NCBI GenBank assembly: GCA_014268975.2
Contig: CP077096.1
Span: forward strand, 3,323,501 to 3,387,500
Reading direction: 5' to 3'
From: Pseudomonas wayambapalatensis
Lineage (GTDB): Bacteria > Pseudomonadota > Gammaproteobacteria > Pseudomonadales > Pseudomonadaceae
Length of the DNA stretch: 64,000 bases
A program made the translations under genes and the position numbers. Under the pieces are notes generated by a model that was not told where the DNA came from, searched no databases, and worked only from the letters and a program-made list of their open reading frames with translations. The first letter of the stretch is position 1, and every line of letters begins with the position of its first letter. This document shows, piece after piece, positions 52,696-61,830 of the stretch.

Positions 52696-53340
52696 TCAAC
52701 AGCCTCCCGGCAGGCTGAAGCGTCGACGCCCACCCGCCTGCAGGCCATCGACCCAGGCCTCGCAGATCTGCACGCCCTGCTCCGGGGTGAAGGTGTTGGG
52801 GTTGAGCCCCGACTCAAGCCACAGGCCATCGAGCAAGGCGCTCAGGCTGATCGCGGCGAGGTCCGCGTCGAAGGCCTGCCAGCCCTCCTCCGCTGCCAGC
52901 GCCGCCAGCAGCGCGGCCAGTTCGTTGCGGTATTCGGAATAGGAATGGTCGTGCGCCTGGTTGATCGCTTCGGCGGTCTTCACCGCCCCCCAGAAGGCCA
53001 GCCAGGCGTCGAGCAACTGCGGGTCGAGCAACTCGGCGCAGAACGATCCGCGAAAGAACGCCGACAGGCGCTCGCGGGCATTGGGTGCGGCCTGGGCCAT
53101 GGCCTCGCGCAGCAGGCCCATGACCCGCCCGGTCACGGCCCGGTAGGCCTCGGCGACCAGTTCGTCCTTGCCCGAGTAGTGATGGCTGATCAGCCCCACC
53201 GACACGCCCGCCTCGGCGGAAATCTTGCGGATCGACGCGCCCTGGAAGCCATCGCGCTTGAGGCAGGCCAGGGTCGCCTGGACCAGGATGGCCTTGCGTT
53301 CTTCGGGCGCCATGCGGTTGTAGCGGGCTTCCTGGGTCAT
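52696..53340 (-). CDS. TetR/BetI-like transcriptional repressor
   Basis: 214 aa from the ATG at 53340; the longer frame upstream is antisense to the ech2 gene. The N-terminal helix-turn-helix is GFQGASIRKISAEAGVSVGLISHHYSGKDEL, typical of the TetR family with the BetI-style HHYxGKDEL (shorter core GLISHHYSGKDEL). The ligand domain follows. A YTRAAC-N4-GTWCAA dyad lies 27-42 bases before the start and again before the distant ech operon, so it probably represses its own promoter, ech2 and ech-acd-acs-aruI-aruH. An acyl-CoA intermediate is a likely inducer. Confidence 0.87.
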   Translation of the reverse strand: MTQEARYNRMAPEERKAILVQATLACLKRDGFQGASIRKISAEAGVSVGLISHHYSGKDELVAEAYRAVTGRVMGLLREAMAQAAPNARERLSAFFRGSFCAELLDPQLLDAWLAFWGAVKTAEAINQAHDHSYSEYRNELAALLAALAAEEGWQAFDADLAAISLSALLDGLWLESGLNPNTFTPEQGVQICEAWVDGLQAGGRRRFSLPGGC

Positions 53341-53366
53341 GCGGATTCTCGTCGCGGCGGGTTGGA

Positions 53367-53382
53367 CTGAACGACTGTACAA
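53367..53382. promoter_or_regulatory. TetR-type operator between tetR and ech2
   Basis: CTGAACGACTGTACAA matches the YTRAAC-N4-GTWCAA dyad at 47123, with the same CAAGG flank. It sits in the 97-base gap between the divergent tetR and enoyl-CoA hydratase/isomerase genes, overlapping both probable promoters. Confidence 0.7.
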
Positions 53383-53437
53383 CAAGGCGCAGCGCGTGAT
53401 AAACCCTGTGCTCCGGCCAATAACAAGAATGCCTGCC

Positions 53438-54178
53438 ATGTCCGACCTGATCACCTGCGCCCTCGACCAGGGTTTGCTGACCCTGACCTTCAACCGCCTC
53501 GACAAGCTCAACGCGCTCAACAACGCGATGTACAGCGAACTGGACCGCCATCTGCAGGCGGCCAGCGAAGACCCGGCCGTCGAGGTGATCCTGCTGACCG
53601 GCGGTGCGACCTGCTTCAGCGCCGGCAATGACCTGCGCGACTTTCTCGACAACCCTCCACGTGATCTGGACAGCCCGGTGTTTCGCATGATGCGCACCGT
53701 GCTGGCACTGGACAAGCCGCTGCTCGCCGCCGTCAACGGGCCCGCCATCGGCATCGGCTGTACCCTGCTGCTGCACTGCGACCAGGTGCTGGTCAGCCGC
53801 TCGGCGAAACTGCGCATGCCCTTCGCCCCCCTGGGTGTATGCCCGGAATTCGGCTCGAGCCTGCTGCTGCCACGTCTGCTCGGGCATCAAAGGGCGGCGC
53901 GGCTGCTGCTGGCCAACGAGTTGCTCAGCGGCGAACAGGCACTGGCCTGGGGCCTGGCCAATGAGCTGCATGACGACGGCGAACAGTGCCTGGCGGCCGC
54001 GGTAGCGCTCGCCAGGCGCTTGCAAGCCATGCCCCAGCAGGCCCTGCGGATCAGCAAACGCCTGCTCAAGGATGGACAGCGCCGGGAACTGGAGGAGACC
54101 GTAAAACGGGAGGCGGCATTGTTCATCGAGCGCCTGGCCAGCGAGCAAGCCCGCGCGGCGTTGCAGGCGTTGGTGTAG
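53438..54178 (+). CDS. Crotonase-family enoyl-CoA isomerase/hydratase
   Basis: 246 aa from the second of two close ATGs (53438), giving MSDLITCALDQGLLTLTFNR. CFSAGNDLRDF and GPAIGIGCTLLLHCD form the oxyanion hole. The third region MPFAPLGVCPEFGSSLLLP carries a Glu at the site used by delta3,delta2-enoyl-CoA isomerases (ECI2 type), so isomerisation is likely. Divergent from tetR and under the same dyad. It probably supplies a second crotonase step for the acyl-CoA route of the arginine locus. Confidence 0.85.
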   Translation: MSDLITCALDQGLLTLTFNRLDKLNALNNAMYSELDRHLQAASEDPAVEVILLTGGATCFSAGNDLRDFLDNPPRDLDSPVFRMMRTVLALDKPLLAAVNGPAIGIGCTLLLHCDQVLVSRSAKLRMPFAPLGVCPEFGSSLLLPRLLGHQRAARLLLANELLSGEQALAWGLANELHDDGEQCLAAAVALARRLQAMPQQALRISKRLLKDGQRRELEETVKREAALFIERLASEQARAALQALV

Positions 54179-54214
54179 GAGCAGGCTGCACCCGATAGAA
54201 GCATTTCACCACCA

Positions 54215-54455
54215 GTCAGCACCTCCGGCAGCCGGGTGCCGAGCGTCGAGTTCGCCGCCCAGGTGACCACGCCCTTGCAACGCTACTTCGGCGCGCTGGT
54301 GTACGTCGGCACCCATCACATGGCGTTGCAGGCCTTGCAGGACGGGCGCGTCGATGCCGCCTTCGTCGCCAGCGCGCGCCGACGCCTACCTGGCCAGCCA
54401 CGCCGAGTACGCCGGGCTAGAGCGAATGATGAACGCGGCACTGGAGCCACGCTGA
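54215..54455 (+). pseudogene. Remnant of a phosphonate-type periplasmic binding protein
   Basis: A frame reads STSGSRVPSVEFAAQV, then YVGTHHMALQALQDGRVDAAFVAS, the middle of a PhnD/SBP-like domain. Near 54380 the sense shifts frame to ADAYLASHAEYAGLERM and ends at TGA 54453-54455. The N-terminal signal peptide and first lobe are absent. Two frames in one domain plus missing ends show a decayed gene. It fills most of the 343-base gap between ech2 and blc. Confidence 0.6.
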
Positions 54456-54521
54456 AAGATTCAACTTTCACCAACGTCCGGTGTCCAAGCAGTGACAACA
54501 CAGTCATTGCGGAGGTTATTC

Positions 54522-55070
54522 ATGGCGATTCGCGCCACCTTGCTGATTCCCTGTCTGGCCTTGACCCTGGGCGCCTGTGTCGGCGCTTCGCCAGATAAAC
54601 CGCCACCCAAGACCATGCCCGTCAATCTCGAGCAGTATCAGGGCAAATGGTACGAACTGGCACGCCTGCCGATGTTCTTCCAGCGTGACTGCGTGCAGTC
54701 CGAGGCCAATTACCAACTGCGCGAAGATGGCCAGGTCGATGTCACCAACCGCTGCCGTGACGAAGACGGCGAGTGGCAGCAGGCGACCGGCATCGCCCAA
54801 CTGCAGCAACCCGGCCAGACCGACAAGCTGTGGGTGAGGTTCGACAACTGGTTCAGCAAACTGGCGCCCAATACCGCCAAGGGCGAATACTGGGTGCTGT
54901 ACCACGATCCGGACTACCGCGTGGCCGTGGTAGGCCACCCGAATCGCGAGTACCTGTGGCTGCTGTCACGCACCCCGACAGTGAGCGAACGCACACGCAA
55001 CCAGTTGCTCGAAGTCGCTCGCCAGCGCGGCTACGACACCCGCGAACTGATCTGGCGCCAGCCCGACTGA
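54522..55070 (+). CDS. blc: Outer-membrane lipocalin
   Basis: 182 aa from the ATG at 54522 with GGAGG 6 bases upstream. The lipoprotein signal ends LTLGAC (Cys about residue 19). The mature part has the lipocalin first signature QGKWYELARLP and the second NTAKGEYWVLYHDPDYRVAVVG, plus RTPTVSERTR near the end, all as in E. coli Blc (177 aa). It binds lysophospholipids or fatty acids at the outer membrane, under stationary-phase or envelope stress in E. coli. Single gene, convergent with the next. Confidence 0.93.
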   Translation: MAIRATLLIPCLALTLGACVGASPDKPPPKTMPVNLEQYQGKWYELARLPMFFQRDCVQSEANYQLREDGQVDVTNRCRDEDGEWQQATGIAQLQQPGQTDKLWVRFDNWFSKLAPNTAKGEYWVLYHDPDYRVAVVGHPNREYLWLLSRTPTVSERTRNQLLEVARQRGYDTRELIWRQPD

Positions 55071-55080
55071 GGCCTGCGGC

Positions 55081-56394
55081 TCAGCGCAGGTCCTGGGTCA
55101 CCTGTCCGACCGCCTGCACCACGCGGCGTGCGCCTTCCTGAATGTCAGTGATGGCGCTGCCCGCCTGGCCTGCGAGGGTCAGCCCGACCCCGGCCTGCTC
55201 GCGGCTGTTTTCGATCTCCACCACTGCCTGATCGGCCAGTTGCTGGTTACGCGCCACCACCGCGACGATCTCTTCGGTCGCCGCGCTGGTGCGCGCTGCA
55301 AGCTGGCGCACCTCATCGGCGACCACGGCAAACCCACGCCCCTGCTCGCCCGCGCGGGCCGCTTCGATGGCAGCGTTGAGCGCCAGCAAGTTGGTCTGCG
55401 AGGCGATGCTGCCGATGGTCTGCACGATCGAACTGATGACCACCGACTGCTTGCCCAGCGCCTCGATGGTGCTCGAGGCGCTGTGCATCTGATCGGCCAC
55501 CGCCTGCATCGTCTGCACCGCTTCCTGCACCACGCTCGCCCCCTCGCGGGCACTGACGTCGGTGTTGCGCGACACCTCCAGGGCCATTTGCGCAGCGCGA
55601 CGGATAGCCTGCTCCTTGCGCACCTGGTCGGTGATCACCGAGGCGAACTTGATCACCCGGCTGATCTTGCCCTCGGCGTCGTAGACTGGGTTGTAGCTGG
55701 CCTCCAGCCAGACTTCCTGCCCACGGCTGTCCAGTCGGCGGAAGCGCCCAGCGACATAGCGCCCGCTGTTGAGGGTCTTCCAGAACTCCGTGTAGGCCGG
55801 TGTCGCCGCTTCATCGGCCGGACAGAACAGGCGGTGATGCTGGCCGACCACGCGCTCCAGCGAATAGCCCATGGCCTCGAGAAAGCGTTCGTTGGCCGTG
55901 ACGATGTTGCCGCTCAGGTCGAACTGGATGATCGCCGTCGAGCGGAACAGCGCGTCGATGAAGGCTGTGTTCTCAAGGCGCTGACCGACCTCGGCGGACA
56001 CCTCGCTGCCGTAGCCCTGCACATAGTCCAGGCGTCCGTCCTCGCCGCGCACTGGCAACCACTTCAGGCGTAGCCAGACCATGTGGCCGTCGGCGCGCAG
56101 GAAACGATAGTCGTCGGCCACCGGCTCCAGCCGTGATATGGCCTGGGTGAACTGCCGGTAGCAGGGCAAGGTTGTCACGTAGCCGGGGACGATATCGCTC
56201 AGCGGCCGCCCGATCAGCGCCCTCGAGGGTTGTGCAAGCGCGGCGGCGCATGCTTCGTTGCAGGCGATGATTCTCAGGTTGGCATCCAGACGCAGGGCCA
56301 GGCTGCCTTGCTCCAGTTGCTCGAGCACCGCACGCAGGCGTTTGACCTCGGCCTCGCTTGCCGCGAGCCGAGCTTTGATTTTTCGATCGAACAT
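55081..56394 (-). CDS. Soluble PAS-PAS-methyl-accepting chemotaxis protein, BdlA-like
   Basis: 437 aa from the ATG at 56394 ([17 protein letters not shown]), with no membrane segment or signal. After a short coiled coil come two PAS domains (about residues 25-140 and 145-260; second contains [20 protein letters not shown] and the Cys-containing [10 protein letters not shown]), then a shortened MCP signalling tip with [37 protein letters not shown]. The layout equals BdlA of P. aeruginosa, which controls biofilm dispersal through c-di-GMP (established there). The PAS domains may bind haem or flavin. Confidence 0.88.
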   Translation of the reverse strand: MFDRKIKARLAASEAEVKRLRAVLEQLEQGSLALRLDANLRIIACNEACAAALAQPSRALIGRPLSDIVPGYVTTLPCYRQFTQAISRLEPVADDYRFLRADGHMVWLRLKWLPVRGEDGRLDYVQGYGSEVSAEVGQRLENTAFIDALFRSTAIIQFDLSGNIVTANERFLEAMGYSLERVVGQHHRLFCPADEAATPAYTEFWKTLNSGRYVAGRFRRLDSRGQEVWLEASYNPVYDAEGKISRVIKFASVITDQVRKEQAIRRAAQMALEVSRNTDVSAREGASVVQEAVQTMQAVADQMHSASSTIEALGKQSVVISSIVQTIGSIASQTNLLALNAAIEAARAGEQGRGFAVVADEVRQLAARTSAATEEIVAVVARNQQLADQAVVEIENSREQAGVGLTLAGQAGSAITDIQEGARRVVQAVGQVTQDLR

Positions 56395-56623
56395 GGGACA
56401 CCTTGCGAACAGTTGTGTGGTAAAGCACTCACGCATCCTGCAAGCCAGCTTCCCTGGTGGCCGTCAGGCCCCGGATTCCGTGGGCCCGTCACTTTCAAAC
56501 GAGAATGTGATGCAGCATCTCAGGAAAGACCGAGAGCCGCTATCAAAGTGCTATTAGCCGTTACAAAATAACGTTCTTATCCGATGAACGGTTGTGTGAC
56601 GTTGGGGTTGGCTGGAGGGATTC

Positions 56624-56651
56624 GTGGGGGCGGACAGGTGTTCGCCCCCAC
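56624..56651. terminator. GC-rich hairpin after the glycerate kinase gene
   Basis: GTGGGGGCG and CGCCCCCAC pair around a 10-base loop, 26 bases past the glycerate kinase stop. An alternative outer stem GGTTGTGTG / CACACAACC (56590-56598 with 56649-56657) could compete. There is no T-run, so a factor-independent terminator is unproven. Confidence 0.4.
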
Positions 56652-56676
56652 ACAACCCCCTCGAAAGAAATAGCGC

Positions 56677-57816
56677 CTACACCCCCCGCGCCACCTGCCA
56701 CAGCCGTGCGATATCCCCCGCCCGCGCCTCGAGCAGCGTCCCGGCCTCGGCACAAGCGCGCTCGAGCGTCATCGGCCCGCTGGTCACAGCGAACGCGGCA
56801 TCGATGCCGTGGGCATACAACGCCTCGTAGCCCTCCCCCAGGGTGCCGGCAATCACCACCACCGGCACACCATGACGCTTGGCCACGCGGGCTACGCCCA
56901 TCGGGGTCTTGCCGCGCAGGGTCTGGGCATCGAAACGTCCTTCGCCGGTGATCACCAGGTCCGCGCCCCGCACCAGCCCGTCCAGCCCAGCGAGCTCCGC
57001 CACCACTTCAACTCCGGGACGAAAACGCGCGCCCATGAACGCCTTGGCCGCAAAGCCCATGCCGCCCGCCGCACCGCAACCAGGAAACTCACGCACATCC
57101 TCCCCCAGCAACTGCGCGCAGTGGTCGGCAAAGTGCCCCAGGGCCTGGTCCAGCAGCAGCACCTGCTCAGGCGTGGCGCCCTTCTGCGGGCCGAAGATCG
57201 CCGAGGCGCCGTTGGGGCCGCACAAGGGGTTGTCGACATCCGCCGCCACCTCGAACTGTACCTCGGCCAGACGTGGGTCGAGGTCGCTGGCGTCGATGCG
57301 TGCCAGTTGCGCCAGGGCCAAGCCGCCCTCGGCCAGTGCCTGGCCTTCGCTGTCCAGCAACCGCAGCCCCAGCGCCCGCAGCATGCCGCTGCCCGCGTCG
57401 TTGGTGGCGCTGCCGCCGATGGCCAGCACGATGCGCTGCGCACCTGCCGCCAGGGCTGCGGCAATCAGCTCCCCGGTGCCCCAGGTGCTGCTGCGGCAGG
57501 CATCGCGCTCACCGCTGGGCAGCAACTGGATACCACTGGCCTGGGCCATCTCGATCACGGCGGTACGGCTCTGCGCCAGCCAGCCCCAGCTCGCCTCCAC
57601 TGGCGCCCCCAGCGGACCGCGCACCACCTGGCGGCGCTGCTCGCCCTCGGTGGCCGCGACGATCGCCTCCATGGTGCCCTCACCGCCATCGGCCATCGGG
57701 CACTCGACACGCTCGGCCTCGGGCCAGACCTTGGCCAGCCCGGCGCTGATCGCCCGGGCGACACCGGCGGCATCGAGGCTGTCCTTGAACGAATCGGGGG
57801 CGATGACGACTTTCAT
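56677..57816 (-). CDS. Glycerate 2-kinase (GarK/GlxK family)
   Basis: 379 aa from the ATG at 57816, opening MKVVIAPDSFKDSLDAAGVA, the family signature. PMADGGEGTMEAIVAA and AIGGSATNDAGSGMLRALG form the substrate and nucleotide sites; ITGEGRFDAQTLRGKTPMGV is near the C-terminus. Phosphorylates D-glycerate to 2-phosphoglycerate, closing the route from sugar diacids or glyoxylate. It lies 121 bases downstream of cdaR on the same strand, with a GudP-like transporter divergent from cdaR, a familiar glycerate/glucarate arrangement. Confidence 0.92.
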   Translation of the reverse strand: MKVVIAPDSFKDSLDAAGVARAISAGLAKVWPEAERVECPMADGGEGTMEAIVAATEGEQRRQVVRGPLGAPVEASWGWLAQSRTAVIEMAQASGIQLLPSGERDACRSSTWGTGELIAAALAAGAQRIVLAIGGSATNDAGSGMLRALGLRLLDSEGQALAEGGLALAQLARIDASDLDPRLAEVQFEVAADVDNPLCGPNGASAIFGPQKGATPEQVLLLDQALGHFADHCAQLLGEDVREFPGCGAAGGMGFAAKAFMGARFRPGVEVVAELAGLDGLVRGADLVITGEGRFDAQTLRGKTPMGVARVAKRHGVPVVVIAGTLGEGYEALYAHGIDAAFAVTSGPMTLERACAEAGTLLEARAGDIARLWQVARGV

Positions 57817-57937
57817 GGGGAATCTCCTGGTCCTGTTAGCCCGCATGCTGACAGTTGCGCGCCAGAGCGGCCTCGGTCGGATGCACAAAACGCCCGACCG
57901 GTTGTTTGGGCAAATGCCTTCGCCCGGTTCCCCAGGC

Positions 57938-59035
57938 TCACTCGGCAGGCAGCAGCTGCAAGCCCAGGTACAGGCTCAGCATCCCCTCCAGACGCAGCGG
58001 ATCCACCTCGCCCAGTTCAGCGATACGCTCCAGTCGATAACGCAGGCTGTTGCGATGGATCCCCAAGGCATCGGCGCACGCCTGGCTTTGTCCGTCATGG
58101 GCGCACCAGGCGCGCAGGGTGGCGAGCAATTGCCCGCTGGCATCCTTGGCGCGGATGCGTTGCAGCGGTTCGAGCAATTCGTCCAGGGCGTCGTCATTGC
58201 GATGACGCCAGAGCAACGCCGGCAAGCGGTAGCGCGACAAACTCAGCACGCGCTCGCCGGGCACTATCTCGCGGCCATAGGCCAACAAGTCGCGGACCCG
58301 GCGATAACCTCGTCGCAACTGCTCCAGGCTCTGCGCCACGCTGCCCAGGGCCAGGCGCTGGACCTGCCAGCCATGGCGCTGCAAGCGTTCGATCAGGCGC
58401 ACCTCGTCCAGCGCCACGGTTGCCGGGCGGCACCAGAGCAGCGATTGACGCGCCGGGCTGACGCACCAGCTGTCCGGATAACGGCTGCTCAGCCAGGCCG
58501 ACAGCACTTCGCCCGGTGGGCCGCCCTCCAGCTCGAACAGGCAAGGCACCCGCGCCAGTTGTGGCTTGAGCCCCAGTTGCCGGGCTTCGTCCACCAGCCG
58601 GGGTGAATCGCCACTGCCGCCCAGCAGCAGCGCCAATAGATCGTCGCAGCGCTGCCGGCGCCACTGCTGTTCGACCTGCAGGTGACGCTGGGCCAGGAGC
58701 ATCTCGGCGGTCATGCGTACGAGCTCGCCATAGGTGCGCAGTTGCTGCGGATCGCCGGTCAGGCCGAGCACGCCGATCAGTCGGTCGTCGAGCATCAACG
58801 GCAGGTTCACCCCCGGCTGCACGCCCTTGAGGCACTTGGCCGCCTCGCTGTCGAGCTCGACGATACGCCCATTGGCCAGGACCAGTTGTGCCCCCTCATG
58901 ACGAGTGTTGATGCGCTCTGGCTCGCCGCTGCCCAGGATCAGGCCCTGGCTGTCCATGACATTGACGTTGCACGGCAGGATCGCCATCGCCCGGTCGACG
59001 ATATCCTGGGCCAGGTCGTGGTCTAGCTCGAACAT
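57938..59035 (-). CDS. cdaR: Sugar diacid/glycerate-responsive regulator, CdaR family
   Basis: 365 aa. The N-terminal diacid-recognition domain begins LDHDLAQDIVDRAMAILPCNVNVMDSQG and includes ILGSGEPERINTRHEGA. A GGDEF-related middle region follows, and the C-terminal helix-turn-helix is SQACADALGIHRNSLRYRLERI. It activates genes for uptake and use of glucarate, galactarate or glycerate. Divergent from the transporter gene (161-base gap). Length equals that of E. coli CdaR (385) within normal variation. Confidence 0.9.
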   Translation of the reverse strand: MFELDHDLAQDIVDRAMAILPCNVNVMDSQGLILGSGEPERINTRHEGAQLVLANGRIVELDSEAAKCLKGVQPGVNLPLMLDDRLIGVLGLTGDPQQLRTYGELVRMTAEMLLAQRHLQVEQQWRRQRCDDLLALLLGGSGDSPRLVDEARQLGLKPQLARVPCLFELEGGPPGEVLSAWLSSRYPDSWCVSPARQSLLWCRPATVALDEVRLIERLQRHGWQVQRLALGSVAQSLEQLRRGYRRVRDLLAYGREIVPGERVLSLSRYRLPALLWRHRNDDALDELLEPLQRIRAKDASGQLLATLRAWCAHDGQSQACADALGIHRNSLRYRLERIAELGEVDPLRLEGMLSLYLGLQLLPAE

Positions 59036-59196
59036 GTGGGTTCCTTGCAGTGGCAGACTTTGTTCCGCAGCACAGCCGTGCGTGCCCTACGCTGTGCAAA
59101 AGCACAAAGACAGCGGCGCCCTGCTCGCCGAGACTCGTTTCAGGCGAGCGCCGGGACAGGCGCCGCGTGACAACCATAACAACAGAGAATTTCATC

Positions 59197-60525
59197 ATGG
59201 CACACAGCCCTGCCCCTGACCAAGGCCAAGACCCCAGCCGCAATGCGCTGTACCGGCGCATCACCCTGCGGTTGATCCCGTTCATTTTCATCTGCTACCT
59301 GTTCAACTACCTGGACCGCGTCAACGTCGGTTTCGCCAAGCTGCAGATGCTCGACGCACTGAAGTTCAGCGAGACCATCTACGGCCTGGGCGCCGGGATC
59401 TTCTTCATCGGCTACGTGCTCTGCGGCCTGCCCAGCAACCTGGCGCTCAACCGCTTCGGCCCCCGGCGCTGGATCGCGGTGATGATGATCGCTTGGGGCA
59501 CGCTCTCGACCTGCCTGCTGTTCGTCACCACGCCGATGGAGTTCTACGTGCTGCGCCTGTTCACCGGCGCCGCCGAAGCCGGGTTCTTCCCCGGCGTGGT
59601 CCTGTATCTCTCGCGCTGGTTCCCGGCTGATCGGCGCGGGCGCATCATGGCCCTGTTCATGTCGGCGATTCCGGTCTCGGGCCTGCTCGGCGGGCCGTTC
59701 TCCGGCTGGATTCTCGACCACTTCGCTGCAGGCCAGTACGGCCTGGCGGGCTGGCAGTGGATGTTCCTGATCCAGGGCTTGCCGACCGTGGCGCTGGGCA
59801 TACTCGCGGTGTTCCTGCTCAGCGACGGCTATCAGAAGGCCGCCTGGCTGTCGGACAGCGAGCGCCAACTGATCGCCAGGGACCTCGCCGCCGATGCCGC
59901 GAGCAAGCCGAGCACCACCGGCGACAGCGTGCTGGCCGTACTGACCAACCCACTGATCTGGACCTTCGGCTTCGTCTACTTCTGCATCCAGAGCGGTGTC
60001 TATGCGATCAACTTCTGGCTGCCCTCGATCATCAAGAACCTGGGCTTCGACAGCCCGTTGCTGATCGGCTGGCTGAGTGCGATCCCCTACCTGCTGGCCG
60101 GGGTGTTCATGATCCTCGTCGGCCGCTCGGCAGACCTGCGCAACGAACGCCGCTGGCATCTGGTGGTGCCCATGCTGATGGGCGCCATCGGCCTGCTGAT
60201 CGCGGTCAACTTCGCCAGCAACCCGACCGTGGCCATCCTGGGCCTGTCCATCGCCACCATGGGCGCACTGACTGGCCTGCCGATGTTCTGGCCGATGCCG
60301 ACCGCGCTGCTCAGCGCCAGTGCCGCTGTCGCGGGCCTGGCGATCATCAACTCGGTGGGCCAGATGGCCGGCTTCCTGAGCCCGTATCTGGTGGGCTTCA
60401 TCAAGGACCAGACCGGCTCGACGGACGCGGCGCTGTACTCGCTGGCGGGCGTGATCGTGCTGGGCAGCCTGGTGGCCCTGCGCGTGTCGCGCGCCGGGGC
60501 ACTGAACGCCGCACGGGCCAACTGA
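59197..60525 (+). CDS. MFS transporter of the anion:cation symporter family, GudP-like
   Basis: 442 aa from the ATG at 59197; an open frame starting at 59050 lies partly in promoter sequence. NYLDRVNVGFAKLQM in helix 1 is the hallmark of the ACS family (GudP, GarP, phthalate and 4-HPA permeases). About 12 helices follow, with FTGAAEAGFFPGVVLYLSRW and VSGLLGGPFSGWILD. Next to cdaR and glycerate kinase, import of a sugar diacid or glycerate is most likely. Its end converges with csgG at 19 bases. Confidence 0.85.
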   Translation: MAHSPAPDQGQDPSRNALYRRITLRLIPFIFICYLFNYLDRVNVGFAKLQMLDALKFSETIYGLGAGIFFIGYVLCGLPSNLALNRFGPRRWIAVMMIAWGTLSTCLLFVTTPMEFYVLRLFTGAAEAGFFPGVVLYLSRWFPADRRGRIMALFMSAIPVSGLLGGPFSGWILDHFAAGQYGLAGWQWMFLIQGLPTVALGILAVFLLSDGYQKAAWLSDSERQLIARDLAADAASKPSTTGDSVLAVLTNPLIWTFGFVYFCIQSGVYAINFWLPSIIKNLGFDSPLLIGWLSAIPYLLAGVFMILVGRSADLRNERRWHLVVPMLMGAIGLLIAVNFASNPTVAILGLSIATMGALTGLPMFWPMPTALLSASAAVAGLAIINSVGQMAGFLSPYLVGFIKDQTGSTDAALYSLAGVIVLGSLVALRVSRAGALNAARAN

Positions 60526-60544
60526 GGCCTGCGGGCCGCGTGAA

Positions 60545-61387
60545 TCAAGGCTGCTGGAACTGCCCCAGGTACCGTTCCAGCACCGCCTTGTCACCGCTGC
60601 CATCGCCCGCCACCTGCCACAGCCGCCGCTCGATGCCCTGGGCCAGCAGGTGCCCCACCGCCGCCTCGATGGCCGACAGCACGCACAACTGTGCCGGCTC
60701 GTTGGTGGTGTAGCCCACCTCCGCTTCGAGCAGTTTCTTGAACTCGATGAACTTGAAGACCCCGGCGCTGCGCCCCACCGAGTAGATGGTCTTGCTGGTC
60801 ATCACGTTGGCCAGCACCTGCCCGGTGCGCACATCCACCGCACGCAGGTTGACCGTGACCTGGTCGACCCGATACTCGCGGGCGATGTCGATGCCCAGGT
60901 AGCGCGCGCCTTCACCGCCGCTGCGCACGTTGGTGTCGTAGGCGATGATGCCGCCCTCGAGCATCAGGTTGGCCGCCTGCAGCGGCGGCAACTCGCCCTG
61001 GATGTTCTCGGCCACGTCGGGCTTTTTCTGCGAGGCACGGATGATCTTGCGTTCGGTCAGCAGGTTCTGCAGCCCTTCGCGCTCGAGCACCACGAACCAG
61101 CCGCTGGCGTTGAGGGCATCCATCAGCATGCTCGCCGCGCCCTGGGTCACGCTGGTGGAAAACGAACTGGCCGGGGTCGGCTTGTACTGCCCGGTCTGAT
61201 CGCGGAAACCGTACACCACCGCCATCAGCCGGCCCTTGGGACGCGGCATCTTGAGCAGGTCGTAATAGGTCGAGGCACGCGGGGTCAGGGTCGGTGTTTC
61301 GGCGTCCTGCTCGGCAGGCATCGGTTCACGCAGGCCGCAACCTTGCAGGGTGGCGAGAATCAGCAGTGTGCTCAGCAGGCGTTTCAT
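60545..61387 (-). CDS. csgG: Curli secretion channel lipoprotein
   Basis: 280 aa; E. coli CsgG is 277. The signal ends in the lipobox LQGC (Cys17). GRLMAVVYGFRDQTGQYKP, MLMDALNASGWFVVLEREGLQNLLTER and KTIYSVGRSAGVFKFIEF are family hallmarks. It forms the nonameric outer-membrane pore through which curli subunits leave. GGGGAG precedes the ATG by about 10 bases. Follows csgF by 29 bases. No csgA/csgB subunit gene follows; the next gene is convergent. Confidence 0.95.
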   Translation of the reverse strand: MKRLLSTLLILATLQGCGLREPMPAEQDAETPTLTPRASTYYDLLKMPRPKGRLMAVVYGFRDQTGQYKPTPASSFSTSVTQGAASMLMDALNASGWFVVLEREGLQNLLTERKIIRASQKKPDVAENIQGELPPLQAANLMLEGGIIAYDTNVRSGGEGARYLGIDIAREYRVDQVTVNLRAVDVRTGQVLANVMTSKTIYSVGRSAGVFKFIEFKKLLEAEVGYTTNEPAQLCVLSAIEAAVGHLLAQGIERRLWQVAGDGSGDKAVLERYLGQFQQP

Positions 61388-61416
61388 GGCATGTCTCCCC
61401 TGTTGGCCAGTCCCTC

Positions 61417-61830
61417 TCAGGGGTTCAGGCCGCTGACCTCGATGATCGAGATTTCCCCGGTGGCACGGTCGGTGACGCGGATGCTCAGGGCACCGGAGTC
61501 ATCGATCACATCGACCAGGAACGAATCGGTGGCCAGGCTGCCGGCCCGGCCATTGTTGATGTTGTCGAGCAACTGCGAGAGCAGCCGCGACTCGAGCTGG
61601 TTGCTGAAGCGTTCCAGGGCCGTGGTGCCGGAAAACGCCGAGCTGCGGCTCTTGAGGCTCGGGTCTTCGTGATCGTTCTGCGCCTGAGCGTTGTTGAGCA
61701 GCCAGGTGCCGTTGAGCGGGTTGCCACCGAAGGCCGGGTTGACCGGGGTGTAGACCAGCTCCGTGGCCTGCGCCCCGAAGGCCGTTGCCAGCAGGCAGGC
61801 GGCGATGCTGCGTGAAATGGCGGTGTTCAT
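61417..61830 (-). CDS. csgF: Curli assembly/transport component CsgF
   Basis: 137 aa with a signal peptide cleaved near QAT (about residue 23). The mature start ELVYTPVNPAFGGNPLNGTWLL is nearly invariant in CsgF and plugs into the CsgG pore. FSNQLESRLLSQLLDNINN follows. E. coli CsgF is 138 aa. It sits at the cell surface and couples CsgB nucleation to secretion. Starts within the csgE stop (ATGA). Confidence 0.95.
   Translation of the reverse strand: MNTAISRSIAACLLATAFGAQATELVYTPVNPAFGGNPLNGTWLLNNAQAQNDHEDPSLKSRSSAFSGTTALERFSNQLESRLLSQLLDNINNGRAGSLATDSFLVDVIDDSGALSIRVTDRATGEISIIEVSGLNP

Noticed and set aside
54172..54200. REP fragment after ech2
   Set aside because: TGTAGGAGCAGGCTGCACCC is too divergent and unpaired to call.
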